DNA of 64,000 bases from Acidicapsa acidisoli (GTDB taxonomy: Bacteria > Acidobacteriota > Terriglobia > Terriglobales > Acidobacteriaceae): positions 434,001 to 498,000 of the forward strand of contig NZ_JAGSYI010000002.1 of assembly GCF_025685625.1 (NCBI RefSeq), written 5' to 3'. Shown here piece by piece: positions 36,320 through 46,122 of the stretch. Under the pieces are notes generated by a model, which saw nothing but the letters and a program-made list of their open reading frames with translations, did not search any database and had not been told where the DNA came from. Both the position numbers and the translations under genes were made by a program. Each line of letters starts with the position of its first letter. The first letter of the stretch is position 1.

Positions 36320-37300
36320 ATGACGATGCTCACCAGCTCGACTACGCACGATCCGTCCAGCACGACCGAAAAACCGAAGAGAGATACGGCGGCGCAGCTC
36401 CAGCAACTCACAACCGAGAGCCAGAATGAGGCTTCACAAGGTCTCGATACCAAGTCAGCCCTTGAAATTGCTCGCATTATCAATCACGAAGATTCAAAGG
36501 TCGCCGCAGCCGTCAAGAAAGCCCTTCCTGAAATTGCCCAGGTCATCGACCAGGTCGCACGCAGCCTCCGTGACGGTGGCCGCCTGATCTACGTCGGCGC
36601 AGGATCGAGCGGACGCATCGCCGCCCTCGACGCCTCTGAATGTCCTCCGACCTATTCCACGGTTCCCGGTCAGGTCCAGTACATTATGGCCGGCGGCCCA
36701 AAAGCCCTCGCCTCTGCCGTCGAAGTCAACGAAGACTCCGAGGAACTCGGCCAGCGGGACATCGCCCGCCGCCGCCCCACCCGCAAAGACGTCGTTATCG
36801 GCCTGTCCGCCTCAGGCCGCACCCCATACGTCGTAGCGGCCGTAGCGTACGCCCGCGCCCGCGGAGCTAAAACCGCCGCCGTCACCTGCAACTACGACAC
36901 AGCCCTTGCCGGCGCCGCGGACATCGCAATCGTCGCCGAGGTAGGGCCCGAGGTCGTCTCCGGTTCCACTCGCATGAAAGCCGGCTCCGCTCAGAAGATG
37001 GTGCTCAACATGATCACCACCGGCGCCATGACTCGCCTCGGCTATGTCTACGAAAACCTGATGGTTAACGTGCACATGCAGAACTCCAAGCTCGTCGAGC
37101 GCGGCATCCGCATCCTCATGCGCGCCTGCGGCATCGACCGTGAGACTGCCGTCAACACCATCAAGAGCGCGGGCCGCAGCGTCCCCGTCGCCCTCGTCAT
37201 GCTCAAGGCCAAGGTAGATAAGCCGGAAGCTGTCCGCCGCCTTGCCAAATCCGACGGCAATGTCCGTCTCGCCATCGAGGACACCGTCCTCGAACTGTAA
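36320..37300 (+). CDS. murQ: MurQ, N-acetylmuramic acid 6-phosphate etherase
   Basis: Known role: cleaves the lactyl ether of MurNAc-6-phosphate to GlcNAc-6-phosphate in wall recycling. Seen: about 326 residues. A SIS domain with VGAGSSGRIAALDASECPPTYS (catalytic Glu in ASECP), the second acidic site in VEVNEDSEELGQRD, and a GLSASGRTPYV phosphosugar loop. A C-terminal region is typical of the family (ETAVNTIKSAGRSVPVALVM). I prefer the ATG at 36320, with AGGGA upstream, over the longer frame to 36230. It forms a pair with the serine hydrolase upstream. Confidence 0.93.
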   Translation: MTMLTSSTTHDPSSTTEKPKRDTAAQLQQLTTESQNEASQGLDTKSALEIARIINHEDSKVAAAVKKALPEIAQVIDQVARSLRDGGRLIYVGAGSSGRIAALDASECPPTYSTVPGQVQYIMAGGPKALASAVEVNEDSEELGQRDIARRRPTRKDVVIGLSASGRTPYVVAAVAYARARGAKTAAVTCNYDTALAGAADIAIVAEVGPEVVSGSTRMKAGSAQKMVLNMITTGAMTRLGYVYENLMVNVHMQNSKLVERGIRILMRACGIDRETAVNTIKSAGRSVPVALVMLKAKVDKPEAVRRLAKSDGNVRLAIEDTVLEL

Positions 37301-37325
37301 GGCTCAGGCGAACACCCAGCTTTCC

Positions 37326-39014
37326 TTAAAACGTCGTCATCTTCACTCGGAGCAAAAAGTCCGCATCCGCGTTCAGATTCAGACCCCAATCGGTCTGGTC
37401 GCCGTTCCAAAGGCGTGTCGTCTTCCACACGCCTTTGGGGTCGTAATTCCCTTCCTCGACTTTGAGAAACAGGCGCTTCTTGCCCGCTTCTCCCGGATTG
37501 AAGTCCACCCGGGCATGATGCCCCGCAATCACAAATTCGCTCGGACCAAGCTGCGCAATTAACACACCGCCATCCGCTGGGGTATTTCCCTTCGGCTGAA
37601 CCCAGTCGCCAAACGAAGGCATCCCGTAGCTTACCACCGCCTTCCAGCCGTCAAATTGCAGCATCTGGCGATGATTATCCACATCCTCGCTCACCCCCTG
37701 CAGCTTGCCCTCAAAACTCCACTTAGCTAGCTCGCGCGCGACGGGAGCTAGCAGCGCATACAGCTCCGCAACGGGCTTCAGAGCGTCCGACGACATTTCC
37801 GTCGGCCCGTCGCTCTGATTGCTGTAACGCGAAAGATCCAATCCGAACGGCGACCATCCAATCGCTCCCTGGCCCACAGCAGCAAAGACATACTTAGCGA
37901 AAGCCGGCGTGTTGCCCGTCTCCGGAATCAGCAGCGGATTGTCCGGACGCTTGTACAACTCCATGACCTTCATGTATTTCGCGTAATCCGCCAGATAAAT
38001 ATCGGGTGCAACCGCACTGATGTCCGGAGCAGCCAACTTCCACAACCCGATCTCGTTATCCGTAGGCGCGCCAGACTCATAGCTGGGCGGTTTACCAGGG
38101 TGAATCGGGTCCCGCAGCGCCGCATTCACATAGAGCGGCAGCGCATATTCCGCCTTCCCCGCAGCGGCAACCTGTTCGATATACGTGGCCGTGCACCAAG
38201 CCTGAAATATCTCGTCCGCATCATCGCCAAAGACCTCGCGCCAACTCCCAGGCCGCTTGCCCATGGACTGGAGTAATTTCTCCGGAACCGGCCCCGCAAA
38301 TGCCTTTTCCGCCTCCGCACCATAGTCCCGCACGGCGCCCCAGACTCCGGCCTCGTTTTCCACCTGCACCAGCAGCACCGTATGTTCCGGATCGGACTGA
38401 TTCAAATGCCGCATCAGCGCTCGAAACGCCGTCTTATCCGCCTCCAGGCGGGCTGGCGAAAACGTCGACGGGGAATCCACTGTCTTCCCGTCCTGATTGC
38501 GCACAAAGGGATACTTACCCTGATCCAGCTTGATCCACTCCGGCGTGTAATGAGAACTGCCGTTCTTCCACGTACCAAACCACAGCAGCACCAGGTGCAA
38601 CTTGTGTTCGCGCGCCTGCTTCAGGATCATATCGACAAGACTGAAGTCGAATTTGCCCTGCGTCGCCTCGATCTGCTCCCAATAGACCGGCAATTCTACG
38701 GTGTTTGCGTGCAGTGTCTCCGCAGCCGGCCAGACCTTCCCAAGATAATCCGGCCATGCGCTGGAGTTGTTTGCCTGTACTCCAAGCATCAGATACGGTT
38801 CCCCGTCCACCATCAGGGTGTACCGGCCATCCTTCTCAACGATCTTTGGAATCTGACCGATCTGACCAGTCCGGCTGGTAACCGGCCTTGCGGTCTCCGC
38901 CCCCTGCTTCTCTGCCGCCTCTACATAGCTATTCGCGAGAATCGCAATCGATTCCCCAAAACCCATCATCACCCCTGCAACCATGAACCAACGCCCCAGC
39001 CCCAAGCCTCTCAT
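37326..39014 (-). CDS. Secreted GH35/42-like beta-galactosidase-type hydrolase (DUF5597)
   Basis: Seen: 562 residues. Signal-like N-terminus (hydrophobic 8-28) and a TIM-barrel glycosidase core. Clan A features are VELPVYWEQIEATQGKFDF near 105, the acid/base-type Glu in LLVQVENEAGVWG near 215, and a later PETGNTPAFAKYVFAAVGQGAIGWSPFG with a candidate nucleophile Glu. The last 180 residues match the DUF5597-type beta-sandwich. Probably periplasmic and active on plant or microbial galactosides. Convergent with murQ. Confidence 0.82.
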   Translation of the reverse strand: MRGLGLGRWFMVAGVMMGFGESIAILANSYVEAAEKQGAETARPVTSRTGQIGQIPKIVEKDGRYTLMVDGEPYLMLGVQANNSSAWPDYLGKVWPAAETLHANTVELPVYWEQIEATQGKFDFSLVDMILKQAREHKLHLVLLWFGTWKNGSSHYTPEWIKLDQGKYPFVRNQDGKTVDSPSTFSPARLEADKTAFRALMRHLNQSDPEHTVLLVQVENEAGVWGAVRDYGAEAEKAFAGPVPEKLLQSMGKRPGSWREVFGDDADEIFQAWCTATYIEQVAAAGKAEYALPLYVNAALRDPIHPGKPPSYESGAPTDNEIGLWKLAAPDISAVAPDIYLADYAKYMKVMELYKRPDNPLLIPETGNTPAFAKYVFAAVGQGAIGWSPFGLDLSRYSNQSDGPTEMSSDALKPVAELYALLAPVARELAKWSFEGKLQGVSEDVDNHRQMLQFDGWKAVVSYGMPSFGDWVQPKGNTPADGGVLIAQLGPSEFVIAGHHARVDFNPGEAGKKRLFLKVEEGNYDPKGVWKTTRLWNGDQTDWGLNLNADADFLLRVKMTTF

Positions 39015-39110
39015 TGTCCCCCAATACCGCGTCGATCCCCGGTGCCGTCAGTATAACCGTCCAATCCGTGGCGCGGATTTAGACTAAACCTTCAGGAGTT
39101 ACGCAGTCCT

Positions 39111-40415
39111 ATGGACAAATTCATCGTTCGCGGCGGCAATCCGCTGATTGGCACCATTCGCGTTTCGGGAGCCAAGAACTCAGCACTGCCTTGTATGGCC
39201 GCTGCCATTCTCACCGAAGAAAAAGTCACCCTCGAAAACATTCCCCAGGTCCACGACATAGAGACGGAGCGAAAACTTCTCGCCTCAATGGGCGCCGAGG
39301 TAGAACTCGGCTACGGGCGCGCGCAACACCGCACCACCATCTCCTGCAAGAACCTCTCCGACCCTGTCGCCAAGTACGAAATCGTCAAGACCATGCGCGC
39401 AAGCTCATTGGTTCTCGGCCCGCTCTTGGCTCGCTGCGGCATGGCTCGCGTCGCCATGCCCGGCGGCTGCGCCATCGGCGGCCGTCCCATCGACCTGCAC
39501 CTCAAGGGCCTCGAAAAAATGGGCGCAGAGATCGTCCAGGAGCACGGCTATCTTGAAGCGCGCGCCAAGCGCCTCAAAGGCGCGCACATCGTCTTCGACA
39601 AGATCACGGTAACTGGAACCGAAGACCTGCTCATGGCCGCCGTCCTCGCCGAGGGCGAAACCCTCATGGAAAACTGCGCCCGAGAGCCCGAAGTGACCGA
39701 TCTCGCCGCCATGCTCACCGCCATGGGTGCGTACATTGAAGGAGCCGGAACGCCGACCATCCGCGTCACTGGCGTGACCAGACTGCACGGAGTCCAGCAC
39801 CGCATCAATCCGGACCGCATCGAAGCTGGAACCTTCCTCGTCGCGGGAGCCATCACGCGCGGCGATCTGATCGTCGCTAACTGCAATCCAGACCACCTCG
39901 GCGCAGTCGTTGGGAAACTACAGGAATCCGGCGCTCGCGTCGACCTGCTCAACAATGACTCCATTCGTGTCCGCGCCGAGGGCGACCTGCGCGCCACCGA
40001 CATCTCCACCCAGGAATATCCCGGCTTCCCGACCGACATGCAGGCTCAATACATGGCGCTCGCCACACAATCCCAGGGCGTATCCCAGGTGCGCGAAAAC
40101 ATCTTCGAGAACCGGTTCATGCACGTCCAGGAGCTCGTCCGGATGGGCGCCAACATCTCCGTCGACGGCCGCACCGCCACCGTGCGCGGCGGATCTCGTC
40201 TCTCCGCCGCCGCAGTCATGTGTTCCGATTTGCGCGCCTCGGCGTCTCTGGTTCTGGCCGCGCTGGTCGCAGACGGCGAATCGATCCTCGACCGCGTCTA
40301 TCACATGGATCGCGGCTACGAGCGGATCGAAGAGAAGCTGCGCGGGGTGGGAGCACAAATCCGGCGCATGGGAAACATCTTTACCCGTCGCGAGGAGCCA
40401 GGTTCTGCTGAGTAG
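39111..40415 (+). CDS. murA: MurA, UDP-N-acetylglucosamine 1-carboxyvinyltransferase
   Basis: Known role: first committed step of peptidoglycan synthesis, the fosfomycin target. Seen: 434 residues. Start [23 protein letters not shown], the catalytic Cys120 in [15 protein letters not shown] (fosfomycin-sensitive type), and late TEYPGFPTD-like and RGGSRLSAA-type loops. AGGAG lies 11 nt before the ATG. Single gene. Confidence 0.96.
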   Translation: MDKFIVRGGNPLIGTIRVSGAKNSALPCMAAAILTEEKVTLENIPQVHDIETERKLLASMGAEVELGYGRAQHRTTISCKNLSDPVAKYEIVKTMRASSLVLGPLLARCGMARVAMPGGCAIGGRPIDLHLKGLEKMGAEIVQEHGYLEARAKRLKGAHIVFDKITVTGTEDLLMAAVLAEGETLMENCAREPEVTDLAAMLTAMGAYIEGAGTPTIRVTGVTRLHGVQHRINPDRIEAGTFLVAGAITRGDLIVANCNPDHLGAVVGKLQESGARVDLLNNDSIRVRAEGDLRATDISTQEYPGFPTDMQAQYMALATQSQGVSQVRENIFENRFMHVQELVRMGANISVDGRTATVRGGSRLSAAAVMCSDLRASASLVLAALVADGESILDRVYHMDRGYERIEEKLRGVGAQIRRMGNIFTRREEPGSAE

Positions 40416-40461
40416 CTGCACTCGCTAAAACCGCCATCCAGATTCGAACAGGTTCAGGCCT

Positions 40462-40872
40462 TCACCGCCAACTCACCGCCAGATGCCATTTAAGCCCGCG
40501 CTGCGACGTCTTTCGAAGCACGGTTTCGTATTCGTGCAACTCGCGCGCAACGAATTCCGTGTCCGACCCCAGCGCCGCCGGAGCCATCGCCAGAAAATCC
40601 AGCAGAGCGCGAATAGTCCGTAGACCGTCCTCAGGCGGAAACCATTGTGGCTGAGGAAGATGGCTTGACCACTCTGGATTGCCAGCCCCTTGATCGATCA
40701 ACAGCGCCATCGAATTGCGGTCGGCGGAGAAGAACTCAAGCAATGGCGGCACGCTCAGTCTCTCGGCCAGCCGCTCCAACGCATCTTCGTTACGCGCCAT
40801 TGCCTGGCCGTTTACAAAGATGTCGAACCCCGGATCTTCCCCTTCCACGACGATATACAAACTTGCACTCAT
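40462..40872 (-). CDS. Hypothetical 136-aa protein
   Basis: Not recognised. Seen: 136 residues from the ATG at 40872 (or 148 from 40908). No signal or membrane segment. It opens with a strand (SASLYIVVEGED) and holds VNGQAMARNEDALERLAERL, a Trp/Pro-rich middle and a helical C-terminus. It is similar in feel to small immunity- or SMI-like cytosolic proteins, but I cannot assign it. No Shine-Dalgarno supports either start. Convergent with murA. Confidence 0.55.
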   Translation of the reverse strand: MSASLYIVVEGEDPGFDIFVNGQAMARNEDALERLAERLSVPPLLEFFSADRNSMALLIDQGAGNPEWSSHLPQPQWFPPEDGLRTIRALLDFLAMAPAALGSDTEFVARELHEYETVLRKTSQRGLKWHLAVSWR

Positions 40873-41088
40873 CGGCTTGAGTGTACTTGAAATGACACAA
40901 TTTTCCATCAGAATCTGACCAACGAAACCGAAATTGGAACTCCTTCCGCGATACGCCTGATCCAGACGTTACCTTCGCTCCACCAAAAGTTGGCCGCCTA
41001 ACACGATTGCGCCATCTCAAAAAACTTGAAATTAAGCGATGCTTGAAACAACAGAAAATCCGCTCAGGATTAAGAGGAGGTGCCCACG

Positions 41089-42399
41089 ATGGATTGGTCG
41101 AAGATTCCCGACGTGCTGGCGGTTGCCTCTCTTGCATGCGCTTTTTTCTCTATTTCCCGGCAGAATCGAACTGCCCAACACCACCTCTGGCTCCTGGGCT
41201 GGATCATGATCGCCATCCACTTCATTGGCTTCATGTTCGCCAATATTCCGGGAGTCGTCGGAACCATCGGCTCGATCGTCGGGCTCATCTCCCTCATTGA
41301 TGCCGGCGTCTTCTTCATGTGGGCAACCGTCCCGTCCGAATCCGGAATCAGTTCGCGAAGAATGGCCCTAGTCACGCTCTTTTCGATGGCCATCTACGCG
41401 GGGCTCGCCTGCCTCGACAGCGCTCCCGGCTGGGCCTTTGATGCCTGCGCGGTCTTCATCGCAATTGGCCCGCTGGCAGTCGGCTTGTTTTACATTCGAT
41501 ACGCACAGCACGCCTTGCGCTGGCTCACCGTAGGCCTTCAGTTCGCTCTCGGCGCCGAGTTGCTCGTTCTTCGTCGTCAGTCCGGCGGCAACAACGAGCT
41601 TTGCATCGACGCGATCCTGTTTGTCGTTTACCTCGGCTGCTGCCTGTATTTCTTGTACACACACAAGATAGAAACCACCGGCTCGATTATCACCGTCGGC
41701 GGTTTTTTCGCCTGGGCAATGGTCTTCGTCATAGCACCGGCAATGGGACACTATATGCCGAACTTCAAGATTGAGGACGAAGTCTGGAACCTGCCCAAGT
41801 ACGTGGTCGCCATCGGCATGTTGCTTTTATTGCTCGAAAAGCAGATCGAGCGCTCCCAGTACCTCGCCTTGCATGACGACCTGACCGCGCTCGCCAATCG
41901 CCGTCTTTTCCAGGACCGGCTCATAAGCGCCATGGAGCGAGCCAGGCGCTCCGGCTCCACCATCGCTCTCATGCAGGTCGATCTGGACCGCTTCAAGGAA
42001 GTAAACGACTCCTTTGGGCATCACGTCGGCGATCTACTGTTGCAACACGTCGCGGCCTTGCTCGACCGGCGAGTCCGTCGCTCCGACACAGTCGCCCGCA
42101 CCGGAGGAGACGAGTTTTCGATCATTCTCGAAGAGCCTTCCACCCGCAGAGACGCAGAGATGGTCGCCGAGTCGTTGATCGTGATTCTCGCTGAACCATT
42201 CCAGTTGGCGGGAAAGATGGTCAGAGTAGGCGCAAGCATCGGCATCGCGGTCTTTCCAGACGACGCTCAGGACTCTGACTCCCTATGCATAGAAGCAGAT
42301 CTCAGAATGTATCAAGTTAAGCAGGATCGACGCGAAGCAACCAGGGTCCCGCGCGAAAAAGTCATGAGCCACTTCGATTCCCAAACACTGGCCAGCTGA
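41089..42399 (+). CDS. Membrane-bound diguanylate cyclase (GGDEF)
   Basis: Known role: makes cyclic di-GMP. Seen: 436 residues. An N-terminal array of about seven hydrophobic segments (residues about 8-235) forms a sensor or anchor, and the GGDEF domain follows with an intact GGDEF at 339-343. An inhibitory RxxD (RRSD) sits five residues before it, so product inhibition is likely. The start is ATG with AGGAGG 8 nt upstream (a GTG three codons earlier overlaps the ribosome-binding site). No EAL domain. Confidence 0.92.
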   Translation: MDWSKIPDVLAVASLACAFFSISRQNRTAQHHLWLLGWIMIAIHFIGFMFANIPGVVGTIGSIVGLISLIDAGVFFMWATVPSESGISSRRMALVTLFSMAIYAGLACLDSAPGWAFDACAVFIAIGPLAVGLFYIRYAQHALRWLTVGLQFALGAELLVLRRQSGGNNELCIDAILFVVYLGCCLYFLYTHKIETTGSIITVGGFFAWAMVFVIAPAMGHYMPNFKIEDEVWNLPKYVVAIGMLLLLLEKQIERSQYLALHDDLTALANRRLFQDRLISAMERARRSGSTIALMQVDLDRFKEVNDSFGHHVGDLLLQHVAALLDRRVRRSDTVARTGGDEFSIILEEPSTRRDAEMVAESLIVILAEPFQLAGKMVRVGASIGIAVFPDDAQDSDSLCIEADLRMYQVKQDRREATRVPREKVMSHFDSQTLAS

Positions 42400-42514
42400 T
42401 CGTCCCTGTCTCTCTCAAGGAACCTCTCCTGCGGAAGAGAGCATATCCCCTGTCTTCAGTAACTTGTTGCGACTTTTCCGTTCCGATATGCTGTTTGCCG
42501 CGGAGGAAAATATC

Positions 42515-43060
42515 ATGCCACCACTAACCATAGTTCCTGCATTGGCTCGATTAAGAGGCGCAGGAGCCGGCGCCGCCCCTCTCACGGGAACCTCTGAGGT
42601 CTGGGCTCTGGTGCGATTTGACTACGACAATACCAAAATGGAGATCTTTTGGTCCGAGAAAAATGTCGCTGGGGCATCCACGGTGGACTCGACAGGAGCC
42701 CGAGCCTACGGATCCCACGCGGAACCTGTTTTTCTCCGCAACTACACCCAAATGGTCGCTGACTATGGTGTTCCCTTATTTATTGAGGTCTTTCTGAGCC
42801 GAAGCCCATGCGCCAACGGATCTGCCATCACTGCTGCACATGGCGTGGGTTACCCAGTGGGATGCGGACCGAAACTCCGTGCCTTCGCTGCCGCCCATCC
42901 TGCCGTAACCGTTCAAGTCATTTATGACGTCGTTTATGCCGGCAATCCAGCCGCTCCCAGCCTGGCTGTTCAAGCCGCATCATTAAACGAGTTATCCCAG
43001 TGGGCAGGAATAGCGAATCTCACCGCATCCTTATTCAATCACTACACTCTTGTCCCATAA
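42515..43060 (+). CDS. Small stand-alone protein resembling the cytidine-deaminase/toxin-deaminase fold
   Basis: Not a named family to me. Seen: 181 residues from the ATG at 42515 (GGAGG 8 nt upstream). A beta-hairpin (about 25-50) is followed by H68-A-E70 (SHAEPVFL) at the head of a helix, then a strand leading to SPC (C99), and further on GCGPKL (C117), a helix and VTVQVIYDVVY. This order, HxE then PC...C on a beta-alpha-beta core, is that of zinc-dependent nucleotide/nucleic-acid deaminases. The second Cys is 17 residues after the first instead of the usual 2, so zinc binding needs proof. No secretion domain or immunity gene is seen beside it. Confidence 0.55.
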   Translation: MPPLTIVPALARLRGAGAGAAPLTGTSEVWALVRFDYDNTKMEIFWSEKNVAGASTVDSTGARAYGSHAEPVFLRNYTQMVADYGVPLFIEVFLSRSPCANGSAITAAHGVGYPVGCGPKLRAFAAAHPAVTVQVIYDVVYAGNPAAPSLAVQAASLNELSQWAGIANLTASLFNHYTLVP

Positions 43061-43227
43061 AAAAATGTAGTTAAGAACTTCGGAGCGAGGCTGGCGTTTC
43101 ACCCCTCGCATAAAGCCAACAGCATCACCGTGGTAGATGCGGAGGGATGCTTTCCTCTGGTTCCATCCGGATTTTGGAGTTTTCAGCAGCCTTTAAAGCC
43201 ACGCCTAGGTAAGGATACAGACCAAAC

Positions 43228-43274
43228 AAAAGCAGCCCGCGTGGCCGTTCCATCAGGGAACGGCCGCGCGGGCC
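43228..43274 (-). terminator. Intrinsic terminator of pnp
   Basis: A 17-bp stem (arms 43235-43251 and 43257-43273, one G-U pair, 5-nt loop) is followed on the minus strand by GCTTTTGTTTGG. It lies about 45 nt beyond the pnp stop. The rest of 43061-43317 shows no gene. Confidence 0.85.
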
Positions 43275-43317
43275 ATCTGTCGAGACAAAGTATTACCGAA
43301 GCATTGCCGAGGTCTTT

Positions 43318-45789
43318 TTAGCTCCCCGACCCCGGCCCACGACCACCCGGTCCTGGCCTGCCACGACGGCGACGGCGACGGTTGTTGTTTCCACCCGGCC
43401 CTCCGGGCCCACCTGCGGGACGACCACCGCCTGAAGCTGCGCCAGCCTGTCCTACCGGTTGCGGCTGAGCGCCGTCGGCCAGATTGAAGTTCGGCTCGTT
43501 CTCCTCGTCAAACTCCTCCCCATCCGCTTCTTCAAAGTCATCGCCACCCTCGATCAGGATGGTGCTCTGATTGGAACTGGGTTGGCGCTCGTCGAATTCA
43601 TGCCGAGGCCTGGCCGGAGCGGAACGCTCCATTGGTGCTTCCGAAGCAGGGAACGAAGATGCTGCAGGCGCAGAAGGAGCATCGGTGATTCCGAGCTTGG
43701 CCTTCTGTTCCTTGATCAGCGCTTTGCGGCTCAGCTTGATTCGGTTGCCCTCGATCGCGAGCACCTTCACCATGACCTGATCGCCTTCGCGCAGTTCGTC
43801 CTTCACTTCCTTCACGCGATGCTCCGCGATCTCCGAGATGTGAAGAAGACCGTCTGTCCCAGGGAAAAGCTCGACAAACGCGCCAAACTCCGCCAGTCGA
43901 ACCACCTTGCCCAGATAGGTCTTGCCGATTTCCGGCACAGCCGTCAGGTTGTTGATGATCGCCAGCGCCTGGCTCAGACCATCCGCGTCGCTCGAAGCCA
44001 CATTCACGCGGCCCGTATCGTCCACATCGATCTTGACGCCGGTTTGCTCGATGATTCCGCGAATCGTCTTGCCACCTGGCCCGATCAGGTCGCGAATCTT
44101 GTCCGTCGGAATATGCACAGTACGAATCTGCGGCGCATACTTCGAACGCTCGACCCTCGGTCCATCCAGATGTGCATCCATCTTGTCCAGCAGGAACAGA
44201 CGGCCCACGCGAGCCTGTTCCATGGCTTCCTGCAGAATCTGCCGGGTCAGCCCGCCGATCTTGATGTCCATCTGCAAAGCGGTAATGCCCTTGCGTGTGC
44301 CGGCAACCTTGAAGTCCATGTCGCCATAGTGATCTTCAGCACCCGCAATGTCCGTCAGGATCGCGTAATCGTCGCCTTCCTTGACTAGACCCATCGCAAC
44401 GCCCGCGACCGAACCCTTCAGCGCGATCCCCGCGTCATACAGCGCCAGGCTCGCTCCGCACACCGAAGCCATCGAAGAAGACCCGTTCGACTCCAGAATG
44501 TCGGAAACGATGCGAATCGTGTATGGCGATTCGTCCGCGCTCGGCAGAACGGCGGCAACTGCGCGCTCAGCCAGCGCACCGTGACCAACTTCACGGCGTC
44601 CCACGCCAGTCATACGGCCCACTTCGCCAACCGAAAACGGCGGGAAGTTGTAGTGCAGCATGAAAGGCTTCTTCTGCTCGCCTTCAAAGCTCTCCAGCCG
44701 CTGCCCGTCGTCGGTGGTGCCCAGAGTCGCGGTCACCAGAGCCTGCGTCTCGCCGCGGGTAAAGAGTGCCGACCCATGCGTACGAGGCAGAACGCTGGAT
44801 TCGATGCTGATCGCGCGAATCTCATCGAACGCGCGCCGGTCCGGCCGAATCCGATCCTTGGTGACCTGCTCACGGAAGATGCGCTCGCGAACCAGCTCGT
44901 AGTACGTGCTCAGCTTCTTCTTTGCCGACGGGTCATCCGCCGGAAGCTCAGCCGCTAACTCCTGCTTGATCGTCTTGATCAGATCGTAGCTCTCGATCTT
45001 GGAGTGCGTCTTGGTATCCAGCGCGTCCTTCAGCCGATTCCCAACCTTGGCATACAGGGCGTTGTAGTATTCGGTATCCTCAACCGGCGCAGTAAAAGCC
45101 CGCTTCGGCTTGCCCGCCAGCTTGACCAGTTCGTCGATCGCCGCAGTGATCTTCTTGATCTCTTCATGGGCGAATTCGATCGCCGCGAGGATGTTCTCTT
45201 CCGACTCTTCTTTCGCGCCGCTCTCGATCATCACGATGCCGTCCTTGTGGCCGACAACCATGATGTTCATCGTGCTTGATGCACGCTCTGTATAGTTGGG
45301 ATTGATCACGAACTCGCCATTGACGCGCCCGATCCGTACCGCGCCAACCGTTGCGCTGAATGGAATATCGGAGAGCGCCAGCGCCGCAGACGCGGCATTG
45401 ATCGCCACAACGTCGGGATCATTTTCCTTGTCCGCTGAGAAAACCAGCGCAATCACCTGAGTCTCATTCCGGAAACCATCCGGGAAGAGCGGACGAATCG
45501 GACGGTCGATCTGGCGCGAGGTCAGCACTTCCTTCTCGCTGGGACGGCCTTCGCGCTTGATGAAGCCGCCGGGAATGCGTCCGCCAGCGTAGGCGTATTC
45601 ACGGTAATCGACGGTAAGGGGGAAGAAATCAATGCCTTCTTTAGGATCGGGAGAGGCGACGGCGGTGGCCAGCACGACGCTGTCACCCAGCGTCACAAGT
45701 GCTGATCCTGAAGCCTGCTTGGCGATGCGGCCGGTCTCGAAGACCAGACGCCTTCCGCCAGTTAGCTCAACTGCTACTTCTTGCTTCAT
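43318..45789 (-). CDS. pnp: Polynucleotide phosphorylase with a long acidic/arginine-rich tail
   Basis: Known role: phosphorolytic 3'-5' exoribonuclease. Seen: 823 residues against about 700-710 usually. Two RNase PH domains (the second with GSSSMASVCGASLALYDAG and the catalytic-site DITDIAGAEDHYGDMDFK-like segment), a KH domain (DLIGPGGKTIRGI), and an S1 domain (GKVVRLAEFGAFVELFPGTDGLLHISE). The extra ~110-residue tail has an acidic patch (EEADGEEFDEENE) and ends in six arginines within a Gly/Pro-rich stretch. AGAGGA precedes the ATG. Downstream of rpsO, as in many bacteria, but with its own leader. Confidence 0.96.
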   Translation of the reverse strand: MKQEVAVELTGGRRLVFETGRIAKQASGSALVTLGDSVVLATAVASPDPKEGIDFFPLTVDYREYAYAGGRIPGGFIKREGRPSEKEVLTSRQIDRPIRPLFPDGFRNETQVIALVFSADKENDPDVVAINAASAALALSDIPFSATVGAVRIGRVNGEFVINPNYTERASSTMNIMVVGHKDGIVMIESGAKEESEENILAAIEFAHEEIKKITAAIDELVKLAGKPKRAFTAPVEDTEYYNALYAKVGNRLKDALDTKTHSKIESYDLIKTIKQELAAELPADDPSAKKKLSTYYELVRERIFREQVTKDRIRPDRRAFDEIRAISIESSVLPRTHGSALFTRGETQALVTATLGTTDDGQRLESFEGEQKKPFMLHYNFPPFSVGEVGRMTGVGRREVGHGALAERAVAAVLPSADESPYTIRIVSDILESNGSSSMASVCGASLALYDAGIALKGSVAGVAMGLVKEGDDYAILTDIAGAEDHYGDMDFKVAGTRKGITALQMDIKIGGLTRQILQEAMEQARVGRLFLLDKMDAHLDGPRVERSKYAPQIRTVHIPTDKIRDLIGPGGKTIRGIIEQTGVKIDVDDTGRVNVASSDADGLSQALAIINNLTAVPEIGKTYLGKVVRLAEFGAFVELFPGTDGLLHISEIAEHRVKEVKDELREGDQVMVKVLAIEGNRIKLSRKALIKEQKAKLGITDAPSAPAASSFPASEAPMERSAPARPRHEFDERQPSSNQSTILIEGGDDFEEADGEEFDEENEPNFNLADGAQPQPVGQAGAASGGGRPAGGPGGPGGNNNRRRRRRGRPGPGGRGPGSGS

Positions 45790-46122
45790 ACAGTCCTCTT
45801 TCTATTTTTCACTTGGGAAACTTGGGGCGCAGGAACCGCCGGAAAAGAAATATCAGCCACACGAGCTGTTTTCTTAGCGAACGATACGAACAAATCTCTC
45901 GAATGGAATTTAGTTCTGTCACCCTGAGCGCAGCGCACAATCCGTTGTTCTCCGCCCAGACGTGAAAAACCCGCACAGAGCCAACGACTCTGCGCGGGAT
46001 CGAACTCATTCCGGCGTCCCCGCCGCCATTCGACAGATGCACCTAGGCCGCTGAACCTATGCAAGGTCGCAGCCTCGACCACTTCCCGGTCTAGGCGATT
46101 CCTGTTCAATGTTGAGTTTCGC
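45790..46122 (-). other. rpsO-pnp intergenic region (333 bp)
   Basis: No gene is supported. It contains the rpsO terminator listed separately and the pnp leader with AGAGGA. No convincing -10/-35 for pnp was found, so pnp may be driven from an unrecognised promoter or by read-through. Confidence 0.6.
45963..45998 (-). terminator. Intrinsic terminator of rpsO
   Basis: On the minus strand an 11-bp stem (CCCGCGCAGAG pairing with CTCTGTGCGGG, one G-U pair) with a 7-nt loop is followed by five Ts. This is a textbook Rho-independent terminator about 125 nt after rpsO. Confidence 0.88.

Noticed and set aside
43459-44388. 309-codon plus-strand open frame inside pnp
   Set aside because: Fully antisense to conserved pnp domains; no Shine-Dalgarno and no recognisable family.
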